Source: Prevotella communis (GTDB lineage Bacteria > Bacteroidota > Bacteroidia > Bacteroidales > Bacteroidaceae). From it: a stretch of 64,000 bases of DNA. The translations under genes and the position numbers were made by a program. Location of the stretch: assembly GCF_022024115.1 (NCBI RefSeq), contig NZ_CP091792.1, forward strand, positions 1,550,001 to 1,614,000, written 5' to 3'. Positions within the stretch are counted from its first letter, which is position 1. Every line of letters begins with the position of its first letter. The notes under the pieces are model-generated. The model was not told the DNA's origin. It was given only the letters and a program-made list of their open reading frames with translations, and did not search any database. Shown here piece by piece: positions 53,860-61,872 of this stretch.

Positions 53860-56688
53860 TCAGTTTTGAAGAATTGGTAACGTAATGGTTATTATTGTAT
53901 AATTATCTTTCTCGGACGCTATCTGGATGTCGCCACCGTGATCCTGTATCACTTCATGACTCAGATAGAGACCGATACCTGCTGCCTCACCCGTTGGCTT
54001 CGTGGTGAAGAAGGGGTCGCAGACCTTGTCAATGATGCTTTCCTCTATGCCGATACCGTTGTCGCGAACGGTGATGGTAGCAAACGCGTCGTCCTGAGTC
54101 AGCGTGACAGCCACCTCCGGCGTATATTGCGTGCGTGCTGCTTTCTTCTCCAGCGCATACATCGCATTGCCTAGAATACTCATGATGGTCATACTGATCA
54201 GCTCTGGATTACCATTGATATTGACACTTGTCTCAGGTATAGAGAAAGGTGCCTGGATGTTGAACGCAGCAATCTTCTCCTTGAAATAGTTGTGTAGCAT
54301 CTCTTCGTCCTGTCTCAGAATACTACAGAGGTCTATTGCCATCTTGCCACCCGTGCGGTCTTTCAGGATTTCCTCCATCGCCTTCAGCGTGCGTGTGGTG
54401 TTCAGTCCGTGCTGTTCCACCTTCTCCAGGTTCTGACTCAACATCTCCAGCACATCCAGCGTGTCCTCGAAGTTCTCCTTGTCCATGTGCTCCTCCTCGT
54501 CCTCGATATTCGCCTTGAGGTCTTTCAGCAGTCCGCACGACAGTTTCGAGAAATTATTGATATAGTTCATCGGGTTGAGAATGCGGTCAATCAAGCCCTG
54601 CGTCAGTTTACCGGCCGTAGCCATCTTCTCCTGACGAATCAGTTCGTGCTGCGCCTCGCCCAGGTCTTTGAGGGCCTGCTCCAGACTCTTTGACTTCTCT
54701 TCAATCTCGTCCTTCTGTTTGACCACCTCGGCCGTGCGCTCCTGCACAATACTCTCCAGACGCATCTTTTCCTTCTCCAACCGGTGCAGACGGAAACGTA
54801 CGAGGAGGTAGATCAGGATACCAACCACAACCAGGTAGAGAATCATCATGTACCATCGCTGGTAGAACGGCCGCTGAATCTCAAATTTCAGGGCTTCTGC
54901 CTGCGTCACCTGTCCGTAGGCATCCATCGCCTGCACCTCGAAGGTGTATCTTCCTGGTTCCAGACTTGGGAACTTAGCCTCCTGCTCGTTGTCCCATGCC
55001 GACCACGACTGATTGTTCAACCTGTAGCGATAGCGTGTCTCCTTGATCAGGATGGTGTTGTCCAGTGCGAAGGTAAACTCCAGGTTGCGCTCATCGCTGC
55101 TGAGTCTCTGCAACTTGCTTGGCATCTTACCGTAGCCACCCCACAAGATGCTGTCGCCATTCAGCTTGACGCTGCGGATAAACAGTTTTGGACTGCTATC
55201 CAGTATGGGGTCAGAGAATTTCACCTTATAGGTAATCAGACCAAAGTCGCCACCCAAGATGAGCCTGTCCCTGTCGTAGAACAACATATCGCGTACATTA
55301 TATTCGCTGATAGCGTTCAACTGCTGCGTGAATCGCTTGTCCTTGATGCCATCCTTGATGCAGTAAAGCCCTCGTCCGTCGCTATTTGTGAGCCATGTGG
55401 CCCCGTCCTTGTCCAGATAAGCCATCTGAGGGTAGGGGATGGGGGCTGTCTGGTTGGCACTGATGGTGAGCAGTTCCTTGTTCGTTGGCACAATCATGCC
55501 CGGCACGGTCTTGTCGCCCTCCAGCACCACCTGATGGAACGCCTTCTCTGCCTGCTTCTTGCACCAGATGATGCCATACAGATTCTGCAGCCAGATGGTC
55601 TCCTTCTTATCTATATAAATATGTGTCACGCGCTCCAGGTCGGCTATCTTCTCCCTGCGACCGTTGTCGCCGTTCATGAACACACCCTCCGACTCACCAG
55701 TATAGAATCCGCCCTGCGCCTCCTTCACCGACATGGTGTTGTGGTCGTTCAGTCGCTCGGCCACCGTCTTCTCCTTCATCAGGTACAGACCGTTGCTCGT
55801 AGCCACCAGCAATCCCTTGGGTGTGGTAATCATTTGCCAGCAAGGGTGGGTCATATCGGCCACCTGACGGAAGAATTTTCCATCCATGAAAAACAGTCCG
55901 TTGGCAGTGCCCACGTAGAGCGTTCCCTCATGAAAGATGATAGACAGTACCTCGCCACGGAGCCCCTCTTGCGCTGTGGCATGCGTGTAGGTAGTAGGTA
56001 CGGCGATGCAGAACAGGCCGTTGTTCGTGGCGCCCCAAAGGATGCCTTTGCCGTTGTAGGCCAACTTATTGATAGCGTTCGAGCACAGACCGTTGTCCTC
56101 CGTAATCAGATAGGCCGTCTGCCCGTTGCTCAGAATATTCACGCCGTTGGCCCCCGTTGTCTGCGCCTTCAGTCCGAATCCTATGTCAATAAACTCGTTG
56201 TCGGGCGCCGTCTCCAGCAGGCGCTGCGAGGCCTCCTTCACCTCGCCCTTACTGAGCGTGTAGCCGTAGCCGTCCTCCAGTTGGAAGACCATCTGGTTGC
56301 CGTTCTCCCAAATCCTGGTGACCACACCCTGAAAATTACCTTTCTTCACGGCATTATGCAGCATCAGCTCACCCTTGTCGTTGCTCTCTATGAAGCCCAG
56401 GTAGTTGTAGCCGCCAGCCCAGATCGTACCCTTCCGGTCGCGATAGAGGGTCGTCACACGGGTGATGTTGGGCGTATGGATGATGCGCCATTCTGCCTGG
56501 TCGTAATACAGCAGACCTTCAAAGTTGGCCACATACACAAACCCCTTGTCGTCTGTGGTGATGTCGAAGTTGCGGTTGTGCGCCTGATACTCCTCAGCGC
56601 TAAAGTTGCGCAGGAATGGAATTCCCTGTGTGAAAGAATAGGTTGAGGCTGTCAGAAGGGCGAAGAGTATAAAGAGCCGTTTATTCAT
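53860..56688 (-). CDS. Propeller/Y_Y_Y membrane sensor with degenerate H-box
   Basis: A 942-residue sensor. It has a signal peptide (1-20), N-terminal two-component propeller repeats (~25-500), a Y_Y_Y domain (~505-605, ending YTFEVQAMDAYG), one membrane helix (~613-634), a long coiled coil, then a HisKA-like segment and a HATPase domain (NAMYALEKK, DNGIGIE, AGIGLYLS). The H-box reads LTQGLIDRILNPMNYINNF: Asp stands where the phospho-accepting His should be. The ATP site looks intact. A strong AGGAGG precedes the ATG. It overlaps the previous gene by 4 nt and ends 8 nt before the soluble kinase. I infer that it senses a periplasmic ligand and works through a partner kinase. Confidence 0.88.
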   Translation of the reverse strand: MNKRLFILFALLTASTYSFTQGIPFLRNFSAEEYQAHNRNFDITTDDKGFVYVANFEGLLYYDQAEWRIIHTPNITRVTTLYRDRKGTIWAGGYNYLGFIESNDKGELMLHNAVKKGNFQGVVTRIWENGNQMVFQLEDGYGYTLSKGEVKEASQRLLETAPDNEFIDIGFGLKAQTTGANGVNILSNGQTAYLITEDNGLCSNAINKLAYNGKGILWGATNNGLFCIAVPTTYTHATAQEGLRGEVLSIIFHEGTLYVGTANGLFFMDGKFFRQVADMTHPCWQMITTPKGLLVATSNGLYLMKEKTVAERLNDHNTMSVKEAQGGFYTGESEGVFMNGDNGRREKIADLERVTHIYIDKKETIWLQNLYGIIWCKKQAEKAFHQVVLEGDKTVPGMIVPTNKELLTISANQTAPIPYPQMAYLDKDGATWLTNSDGRGLYCIKDGIKDKRFTQQLNAISEYNVRDMLFYDRDRLILGGDFGLITYKVKFSDPILDSSPKLFIRSVKLNGDSILWGGYGKMPSKLQRLSSDERNLEFTFALDNTILIKETRYRYRLNNQSWSAWDNEQEAKFPSLEPGRYTFEVQAMDAYGQVTQAEALKFEIQRPFYQRWYMMILYLVVVGILIYLLVRFRLHRLEKEKMRLESIVQERTAEVVKQKDEIEEKSKSLEQALKDLGEAQHELIRQEKMATAGKLTQGLIDRILNPMNYINNFSKLSCGLLKDLKANIEDEEEHMDKENFEDTLDVLEMLSQNLEKVEQHGLNTTRTLKAMEEILKDRTGGKMAIDLCSILRQDEEMLHNYFKEKIAAFNIQAPFSIPETSVNINGNPELISMTIMSILGNAMYALEKKAARTQYTPEVAVTLTQDDAFATITVRDNGIGIEESIIDKVCDPFFTTKPTGEAAGIGLYLSHEVIQDHGGDIQIASEKDNYTIITITLPILQN

Positions 56689-58295
56689 TTCTCACCTCCT
56701 TTCACACTATTGATAAACATCTTGTAAGAGGCACTCTTACCTATATAGTTATCCCATTGCTCCTCCGTGAGCAGATGCGCCTTCAGTCGGTTTACCATCA
56801 CATCGACCGATACCAACGTCTCCGTCAGGTTGCCGTTGTTATCGCCCGACCACAGGTGCGTCTTCTTGTTATTGATGTTGAAGTAGCGAATCCATCCGTC
56901 CGACTGGTCCGACTGGAACAGTTGGATAGGTTCCACCTTCTCGTTTTCGTAGAGCCACAGGTTCATCTTGCCGTCGTAGCTGGAAGAGTAGAGTTGGTTG
57001 CCGTTCACCTTCAGTCGGGTGATGCGCGAACGATGGCCCACCAGTTCCTTTATTCTCCCGTTCTTTTCCTCCACATATATCTTGCCGTCGCTGGTGCCGT
57101 AGGTGTTGATACCCTTGTTGTCAGAGCGTGCAAAAGCCGTGACGATGCCCTTTACGGCAGTGGGCTTGCGCTTACTATCCAACTTGTCTGTGCTCACCAT
57201 CTCGTGCATATATCCCTGTTCGTCGAAGAGATACGGATGCTTGTTGATGCGCCCCAGGGCCGTGATCTTGGCGTTCACACGTAGGGTGCCCTGCTGCTGG
57301 TGAGTCTTCGTATTAAAGAGTGCCACACTGTGTTCACCCACCACCACCAGCATGTCGTCGTTATACATATCCAGCGCCATGGGGTGACTGATGTCTGAGA
57401 GTACCACCTGCTGCGCCTTGCCGTTGGCCGGGATGACGACCAGATGGCCCGTGTGACTGGCGGCATAGATGGTGCCAGCCTTATCCACATACACGCTACG
57501 GAAGTCCAGTGCGCTGTTAGAGAACAGGTTGTGCGTCTTTAGTTTATCATCCTGATTCACATGACGGTATATCTCGCCATAGCTACTCACCGTTACCAGC
57601 TCTTTCTCTTTGTTGGGAACGAAGAATATGCCCGTGATGCCACCCTTGTGCAGGTTGTTCCAGGTCGTCTTACTGTCGCTCACCTCCATCAGGGCCTGAA
57701 TCACGGAGACGTGATACAGGTCGTTCCTGCTGCCGTAGGTCTTCGTCAGCCAATACGACGCAAAGACCAACCGCTTAGCCAGTTCCTTATTGCCGCCCGA
57801 CTGATACTGATTAGAACCCATGGAGGCCAGCGAGCGTCCCAGCGCTATGTAGCTCAGGGTATCAGCCACGCGCTTGTTGAGCTCTGCCGTCTTCCTCTGG
57901 TCGTTGGCTATCTCGGCCTGCCGTTTAGCCTCCTTACTCTGAGCCTCGGCATTGTCGCGCTCCTTTCGGGCTATTTCTTCCGATGCCCTCGCCTGGTTTT
58001 GGGCGATGATAGCGCTCTGCTTCTCCTCCTCAGCAATCTCGGCCTGCTTCTTTGCCTCGACGGTACGCTCATCGCTGATGCGTTTCTGTTCGTAGGCAAT
58101 CTCCTCCATCTGCTTGTTGATGCTTTGGTCTATCACGGCCCGGTGCTCTTTCTGACTCATCACGGCCAACTGCTGTTCCAGTTCGGCCGTCTTCTCCTTC
58201 TCGAAGTAGTAGCAGCTAAAGCCCACGGCGCATCCTGTGCCCAAAGCGGCACAGGCAATGCCCCAAAGCATATTATTTCTAATCAGCTCTTTCAA
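56685..58295 (-). CDS. Membrane-anchored coiled-coil/beta-propeller protein
   Basis: A 536-residue protein: one membrane helix (~9-30), a long Lys/Glu/Gln/Ala-rich coiled coil (~35-145), a helical linker (~146-205, NKELAKRLVFASYWLTKT), then a WD40-like beta-propeller (~215-500; GGITGIFFVPNKEKELVTVSSYGEIYRH, GHRSRITRLKVNGNQLYSSSYDGKMNLW). No enzymatic motif. The start is TTG 58295 (6 nt after the REC-PP2C stop) or ATG 58271; both keep the helix. The propeller side is probably cytosolic or periplasmic depending on topology, which cannot be fixed here. A scaffold or sensor role is inferred. Confidence 0.75.
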   Translation of the reverse strand: MKELIRNNMLWGIACAALGTGCAVGFSCYYFEKEKTAELEQQLAVMSQKEHRAVIDQSINKQMEEIAYEQKRISDERTVEAKKQAEIAEEEKQSAIIAQNQARASEEIARKERDNAEAQSKEAKRQAEIANDQRKTAELNKRVADTLSYIALGRSLASMGSNQYQSGGNKELAKRLVFASYWLTKTYGSRNDLYHVSVIQALMEVSDSKTTWNNLHKGGITGIFFVPNKEKELVTVSSYGEIYRHVNQDDKLKTHNLFSNSALDFRSVYVDKAGTIYAASHTGHLVVIPANGKAQQVVLSDISHPMALDMYNDDMLVVVGEHSVALFNTKTHQQQGTLRVNAKITALGRINKHPYLFDEQGYMHEMVSTDKLDSKRKPTAVKGIVTAFARSDNKGINTYGTSDGKIYVEEKNGRIKELVGHRSRITRLKVNGNQLYSSSYDGKMNLWLYENEKVEPIQLFQSDQSDGWIRYFNINNKKTHLWSGDNNGNLTETLVSVDVMVNRLKAHLLTEEQWDNYIGKSASYKMFINSVKGGEK

Positions 58296-58301
58296 TGCTT
58301 T

Positions 58302-59465
58302 TTACTTTCGTTTAAATGATAATAAGGTGATGTCGTCACTCTGAGGTGCGCCGTCGGTAAAGGCCTTCACACTAGCCAGGATATTGCTAATGGTCTCCTG
58401 ACAGTTCAGTCCCTTCAGCGCCTCCAGCGTCTGTTTCAGTCGGGGCTCACTATACTCCTCCAGGGCATTGTTCACGGCCTCGTTCACACCGTCGGTATAC
58501 ATCACCAGCATGTCGCCCTGCTGCAGTTGCAGCGTGTTGGCGCTGAAGTCCAGTCCCTCTATAGCACCAATCATGCAGTTATTGCTCATAGGCAGCGCCT
58601 CCACCTGTCCGCTGGCATGGAGCAGGTAGGGCGAGTTGTGCCCGGCGTTACAGTAGTTCACCTCGCCCGTCTTCGTGTTGTAGATAGCGTAGAACACGGT
58701 GACAAACATGCAGTTCACCGACTCCTTGCAGAGCAGTTCGTTGGCCCGTGTCATCACCTCGTTGGGTGCTATGCCCTGCATGCCGATAGCACGTATCAGC
58801 GTACGACTCACAGCCATGAAGATGGCTGCCGGCACACCCTTACCACTCACGTCGGCCATCACGAATCCAATCCTGTCTTCATCAATGCGGAAGAAGTCGT
58901 AGAAGTCGCCACCCACGTCCTTCGCAGGTGTCATCGAGGCAGCCACGTCGAGGATAGCCTCAAACTCAGGGAACGGAGGGAACACCCTGGGCAGTATGGC
59001 CTGCTGTATCTCGCCAGCCACAGCCAGGTCGGTCTTCAGCGACTCCAGTTGCGAGTGCTCCTTTTGTGACTCTTTGATATAATTAATCTGCTCGATAGCC
59101 TTCTCAATGGTGACACTCAGGTCGTCCAGGTCTATAGGCTTTGTGGCAAAGTCGAACGCACCGTTGTTCATGGCCTGACGGATATTCCCCATGTCGCCAT
59201 AGGCACTCACCATGATACACTTCATGGCAGGGTTCTGCATCTCATTGATTTTCGTTAGCAGCGTCAGTCCGTCCATCTCCGGCATGTTGATATCGCTCAG
59301 TATGATATCAAAATCTTTGTGCTGAAGCATCATGGTCAGTGCTTCCACACCATTGTGAGCAAAGTGGAACTCGTACTCTCCTTTACGGATCTTTCTTCTG
59401 AAATATTGTGTCAAGAGCAACTCGAGGTCCATCTCGTCATCGACACTAAGAATTTTTGTTGGCAT
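58302..59465 (-). CDS. Response regulator with PP2C (SpoIIE/RsbU-like) phosphatase output
   Basis: A 387-residue protein. REC domain (1-~125) with the acid pair in VDDEMD, the phospho-accepting Asp in ILSDINMPEMDG near 55-66, and the Lys in ATKPIDL near 108. A coiled linker (~126-160) leads to a PP2C domain of the SpoIIE/RsbU type: GGDFYDFF near 197-204, ADVSGKGVPAAIFMA near 217-231, MYTDGVNEA near 326-334 and SDDITLLSFKR at the C-terminus. Such proteins dephosphorylate an anti-anti-sigma (STAS) factor when the REC is phosphorylated, but no STAS or RsbW-like gene is nearby. First gene of the NRPS operon. Confidence 0.92.
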   Translation of the reverse strand: MPTKILSVDDEMDLELLLTQYFRRKIRKGEYEFHFAHNGVEALTMMLQHKDFDIILSDINMPEMDGLTLLTKINEMQNPAMKCIMVSAYGDMGNIRQAMNNGAFDFATKPIDLDDLSVTIEKAIEQINYIKESQKEHSQLESLKTDLAVAGEIQQAILPRVFPPFPEFEAILDVAASMTPAKDVGGDFYDFFRIDEDRIGFVMADVSGKGVPAAIFMAVSRTLIRAIGMQGIAPNEVMTRANELLCKESVNCMFVTVFYAIYNTKTGEVNYCNAGHNSPYLLHASGQVEALPMSNNCMIGAIEGLDFSANTLQLQQGDMLVMYTDGVNEAVNNALEEYSEPRLKQTLEALKGLNCQETISNILASVKAFTDGAPQSDDITLLSFKRK

Positions 59466-59510
59466 AATGTTTATCTAATTTTTACTTTATATTTCGTTTA
59501 TTTTCGATAA

Positions 59511-59553
59511 CGGATTTAACGGATTTAACGGATTTAACGGATTTAACGGATTA
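59511..59553. repeat. Tandem 9-bp repeat upstream of the NRPS operon
   Basis: Four perfect CGGATTTAA units (59511-59546) plus a partial fifth, in the gap between the pyrophosphatase stop and the response-regulator start. A 9-bp unit would not keep helical phase for many repeats; it could be a repeated regulator site or a slippage array. Confidence 0.88.
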
Positions 59554-59561
59554 TTTTTTTT

Positions 59562-61748
59562 CTACGAGAATATCACCGTTAGTCCGGCCATCACGATGCT
59601 TACCATCGACATCAGTTTGATGAGGATATTCAGCGATGGGCCCGACGTGTCCTTGAAGGGGTCGCCTACGGTATCGCCAACGATGGTGGCCTTATGGGCA
59701 AACGAACCCTTGCCGCCGAAGTTGCCTTCCTCTACCATCTTCTTGGCATTATCCCATGCGCCGCCGGCATTGGCCATGAACACGGCGAGGGTGAACCCGC
59801 TCGACAGTCCGCCAACGAGCAGTCCCAGCACACCGGCAATACCCAGCACACAGCCAACGACGATAGGAATGGCGATAGCCAGGAGCGACGGTACAATCAT
59901 TTCGTGCTGGGCGGCACGTGTGGATATCTCTACGCAAGAACCATAGTCGGGCGTGCCTGTACCTTCAAGTATGCCCTTGATCTCACGGAACTGTCTGCGC
60001 ACCTCTTCCACCATCTTCTGGGCGGCACGTCCCACAGCCTCCATCGTGAGTCCACAGAACAGGAAGGCGGCCATGGCGCCGATGAAGGCACCTACCAGCA
60101 CGCGAGGGTTCATCAGGTTCACCTGGAAGTAGTTCATGAAGTCGGGTATGGTAGCGTTGATAGCGTCAATCTCCTCACCGGCCAGGTTCACGATGATATC
60201 GCCAGAGCGGTGCATCGCAATCTTCACCTCCTCGATATAGGAAGCCAGCAGGGCCAGGGCCGTGAGGGCGGCAGAACCAATGGCGAACCCCTTACCGGTT
60301 GCGGCGGTGGTGTTACCAAGAGCATCGAGTGCATCCGTACGGTGGCGCACCTCTTCACCCAGCTCACTCATCTCAGCGTTACCGCCTGCATTGTCGGCAA
60401 TAGGACCGTAGGCATCCGTAGCCAGGGTGATACCCAGCGTAGAGAGCATACCCACGGCAGCAATACCGATACCATAAAGACCTTGCGACAGGGCGCTGGC
60501 ATTCATGTCCATCACAAAACCATTGGCGCAGAGATAACTCAGCATGATGGCCACACCGATGGTGACCACGGGGATGCAGGTTGACATCATTCCCGTGCCG
60601 ATACCCTTGATGATGACCGTGGCAGAACCCGTAAGACCAGCCTCCGAGATTTTCTGCGTGGGTTTATAGGAATGTGAGGTATAGTATTCCGTAGCTTGTC
60701 CGATGATGACACCTGCGGCCAGTCCTGTAATCACGGAGAACGAGAGCCCCAGCCAGTTGTCTATCTGGAGCAGATAGAGAATTCCGAAGGTAGCCGCGGC
60801 AATCAAGACGGCCGACACATTCGTGCCCAGCGACAACGAGTGTAGCAGGTCGCGCATCGTGGCACCTTCCTTGGTGCGGACAAGGTAAATGCCGAAGATA
60901 CTCAGGAAAACGCCTACGGCAGCTATCAGCATGGGGGCGATGACAGCTTTCAACTGCATCTCGCCGGAAGCGGCAAAGGCTACGGCACCCAGGGCTGCTG
61001 TAGAGAGGATACTGCCACAGTAGCTCTCATACAGGTCGGCACCCATGCCGGCCACGTCGCCCACGTTGTCACCTACGTTGTCTGCGATGGTGGCGGGGTT
61101 GCGTGGATCGTCCTCGGGGATGTCGGCTTCCACCTTTCCCACGATATCAGCGCCTACGTCGGCAGCTTTCGTATAGATGCCGCCGCCCACACGGGCAAAC
61201 AGCGCCTGTGTTGAGGCACCCATGCCAAAGGTCAGCATCGTGGTGGTGATGGAGATGAGTCCGTCGGGATCAAAATAATTCAGGATGATAAACCATACTG
61301 CGATATCAAGCAGTCCCAAGCCCACTACGGTGAGTCCCATAACGGCACCGCTGCGGAAGGCTATCTTCAGTCCGCCATCCAGACTCTTACGGGCTGCGTT
61401 AGCCGTACGGGCTGAGGCGTAGGTAGCCGTCTTCATGCCAAAGAAACCTGCCAGTCCACTGAAGAAACCGCCCGTCAGGAAAGCAAACGGTACCCATGGG
61501 TTCTGTACACCAAAGCCATAGGCCATCACAGAGAAGATGATGGCAAGGATGATGAAAACAATCAACACCACTTTGTACTGCTGTTTCAGATAGGCCATTG
61601 CGCCACGTCTTACGTGACCGGCAATCTCTATCATACGGGGCGTGCCTTCTTCCGCCTTCATCATGCTGCGGAAGAAACTGTAGGCCATGCCAAGGGCCAC
61701 TACTGAGGCAATTGGAACGAGCCAAAAAGCAATAGGTATATTCATCAT
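59562..61748 (-). CDS. hppA: K+-dependent membrane-bound pyrophosphatase (ion pump)
   Basis: A 728-residue polytopic protein (about 16 helices) that hydrolyses PPi and pumps H+ and/or Na+ across the inner membrane. The catalytic segment DDPRNPATIADNVGDNVGD is near 215-233, with GADLYESY after it. LGNTTAATGKG near 476-486 has Ala and Gly at the two positions that are Lys and Thr in K+-independent enzymes, so it should need K+; the pumped ion is not certain but Na+ use is common in this group. It removes the PPi that the pfp enzyme and biosynthesis produce. Own consensus promoter; either ATG (61748 or 61745) may be used. Confidence 0.95.
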   Translation of the reverse strand: MMNIPIAFWLVPIASVVALGMAYSFFRSMMKAEEGTPRMIEIAGHVRRGAMAYLKQQYKVVLIVFIILAIIFSVMAYGFGVQNPWVPFAFLTGGFFSGLAGFFGMKTATYASARTANAARKSLDGGLKIAFRSGAVMGLTVVGLGLLDIAVWFIILNYFDPDGLISITTTMLTFGMGASTQALFARVGGGIYTKAADVGADIVGKVEADIPEDDPRNPATIADNVGDNVGDVAGMGADLYESYCGSILSTAALGAVAFAASGEMQLKAVIAPMLIAAVGVFLSIFGIYLVRTKEGATMRDLLHSLSLGTNVSAVLIAAATFGILYLLQIDNWLGLSFSVITGLAAGVIIGQATEYYTSHSYKPTQKISEAGLTGSATVIIKGIGTGMMSTCIPVVTIGVAIMLSYLCANGFVMDMNASALSQGLYGIGIAAVGMLSTLGITLATDAYGPIADNAGGNAEMSELGEEVRHRTDALDALGNTTAATGKGFAIGSAALTALALLASYIEEVKIAMHRSGDIIVNLAGEEIDAINATIPDFMNYFQVNLMNPRVLVGAFIGAMAAFLFCGLTMEAVGRAAQKMVEEVRRQFREIKGILEGTGTPDYGSCVEISTRAAQHEMIVPSLLAIAIPIVVGCVLGIAGVLGLLVGGLSSGFTLAVFMANAGGAWDNAKKMVEEGNFGGKGSFAHKATIVGDTVGDPFKDTSGPSLNILIKLMSMVSIVMAGLTVIFS

Positions 61749-61796
61749 TGGTTATTGTTTTTAGTCTATTTGTATAATATTATGTATTACATTCTG

Positions 61797-61828
61797 CAAA
61801 AGTATCACTTTTTTTTTATAAATACAAA
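61797..61828 (-). promoter_or_regulatory. Promoter of hppA
   Basis: On the minus strand, TTTG at 61828-61825, a 20-nt spacer, and TACTTTTG at 61804-61797. Nothing comparable is seen before the NRPS operon 2.3 kb downstream, so readthrough from here is possible. Confidence 0.75.
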
Positions 61829-61848
61829 TAAGTTTGCGATTTTTTGAG

Positions 61849-61856
61849 TAATTTTG
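61849..61856 (+). promoter_or_regulatory. Likely -7 element of the ATP-grasp gene
   Basis: TAATTTTG 16 nt before the ATG; no TTTG at the proper -33 distance. Confidence 0.4.
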
Positions 61857-61872
61857 CCGAAAAATTGAGAAT

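Noticed and set aside
54784..56646. 620-codon open frame on the plus strand
   Set aside because: It is antisense to the propeller sensor gene; the minus-strand protein has clear domains and a strong ribosome-binding site, while the plus-strand translation has no recognisable feature.
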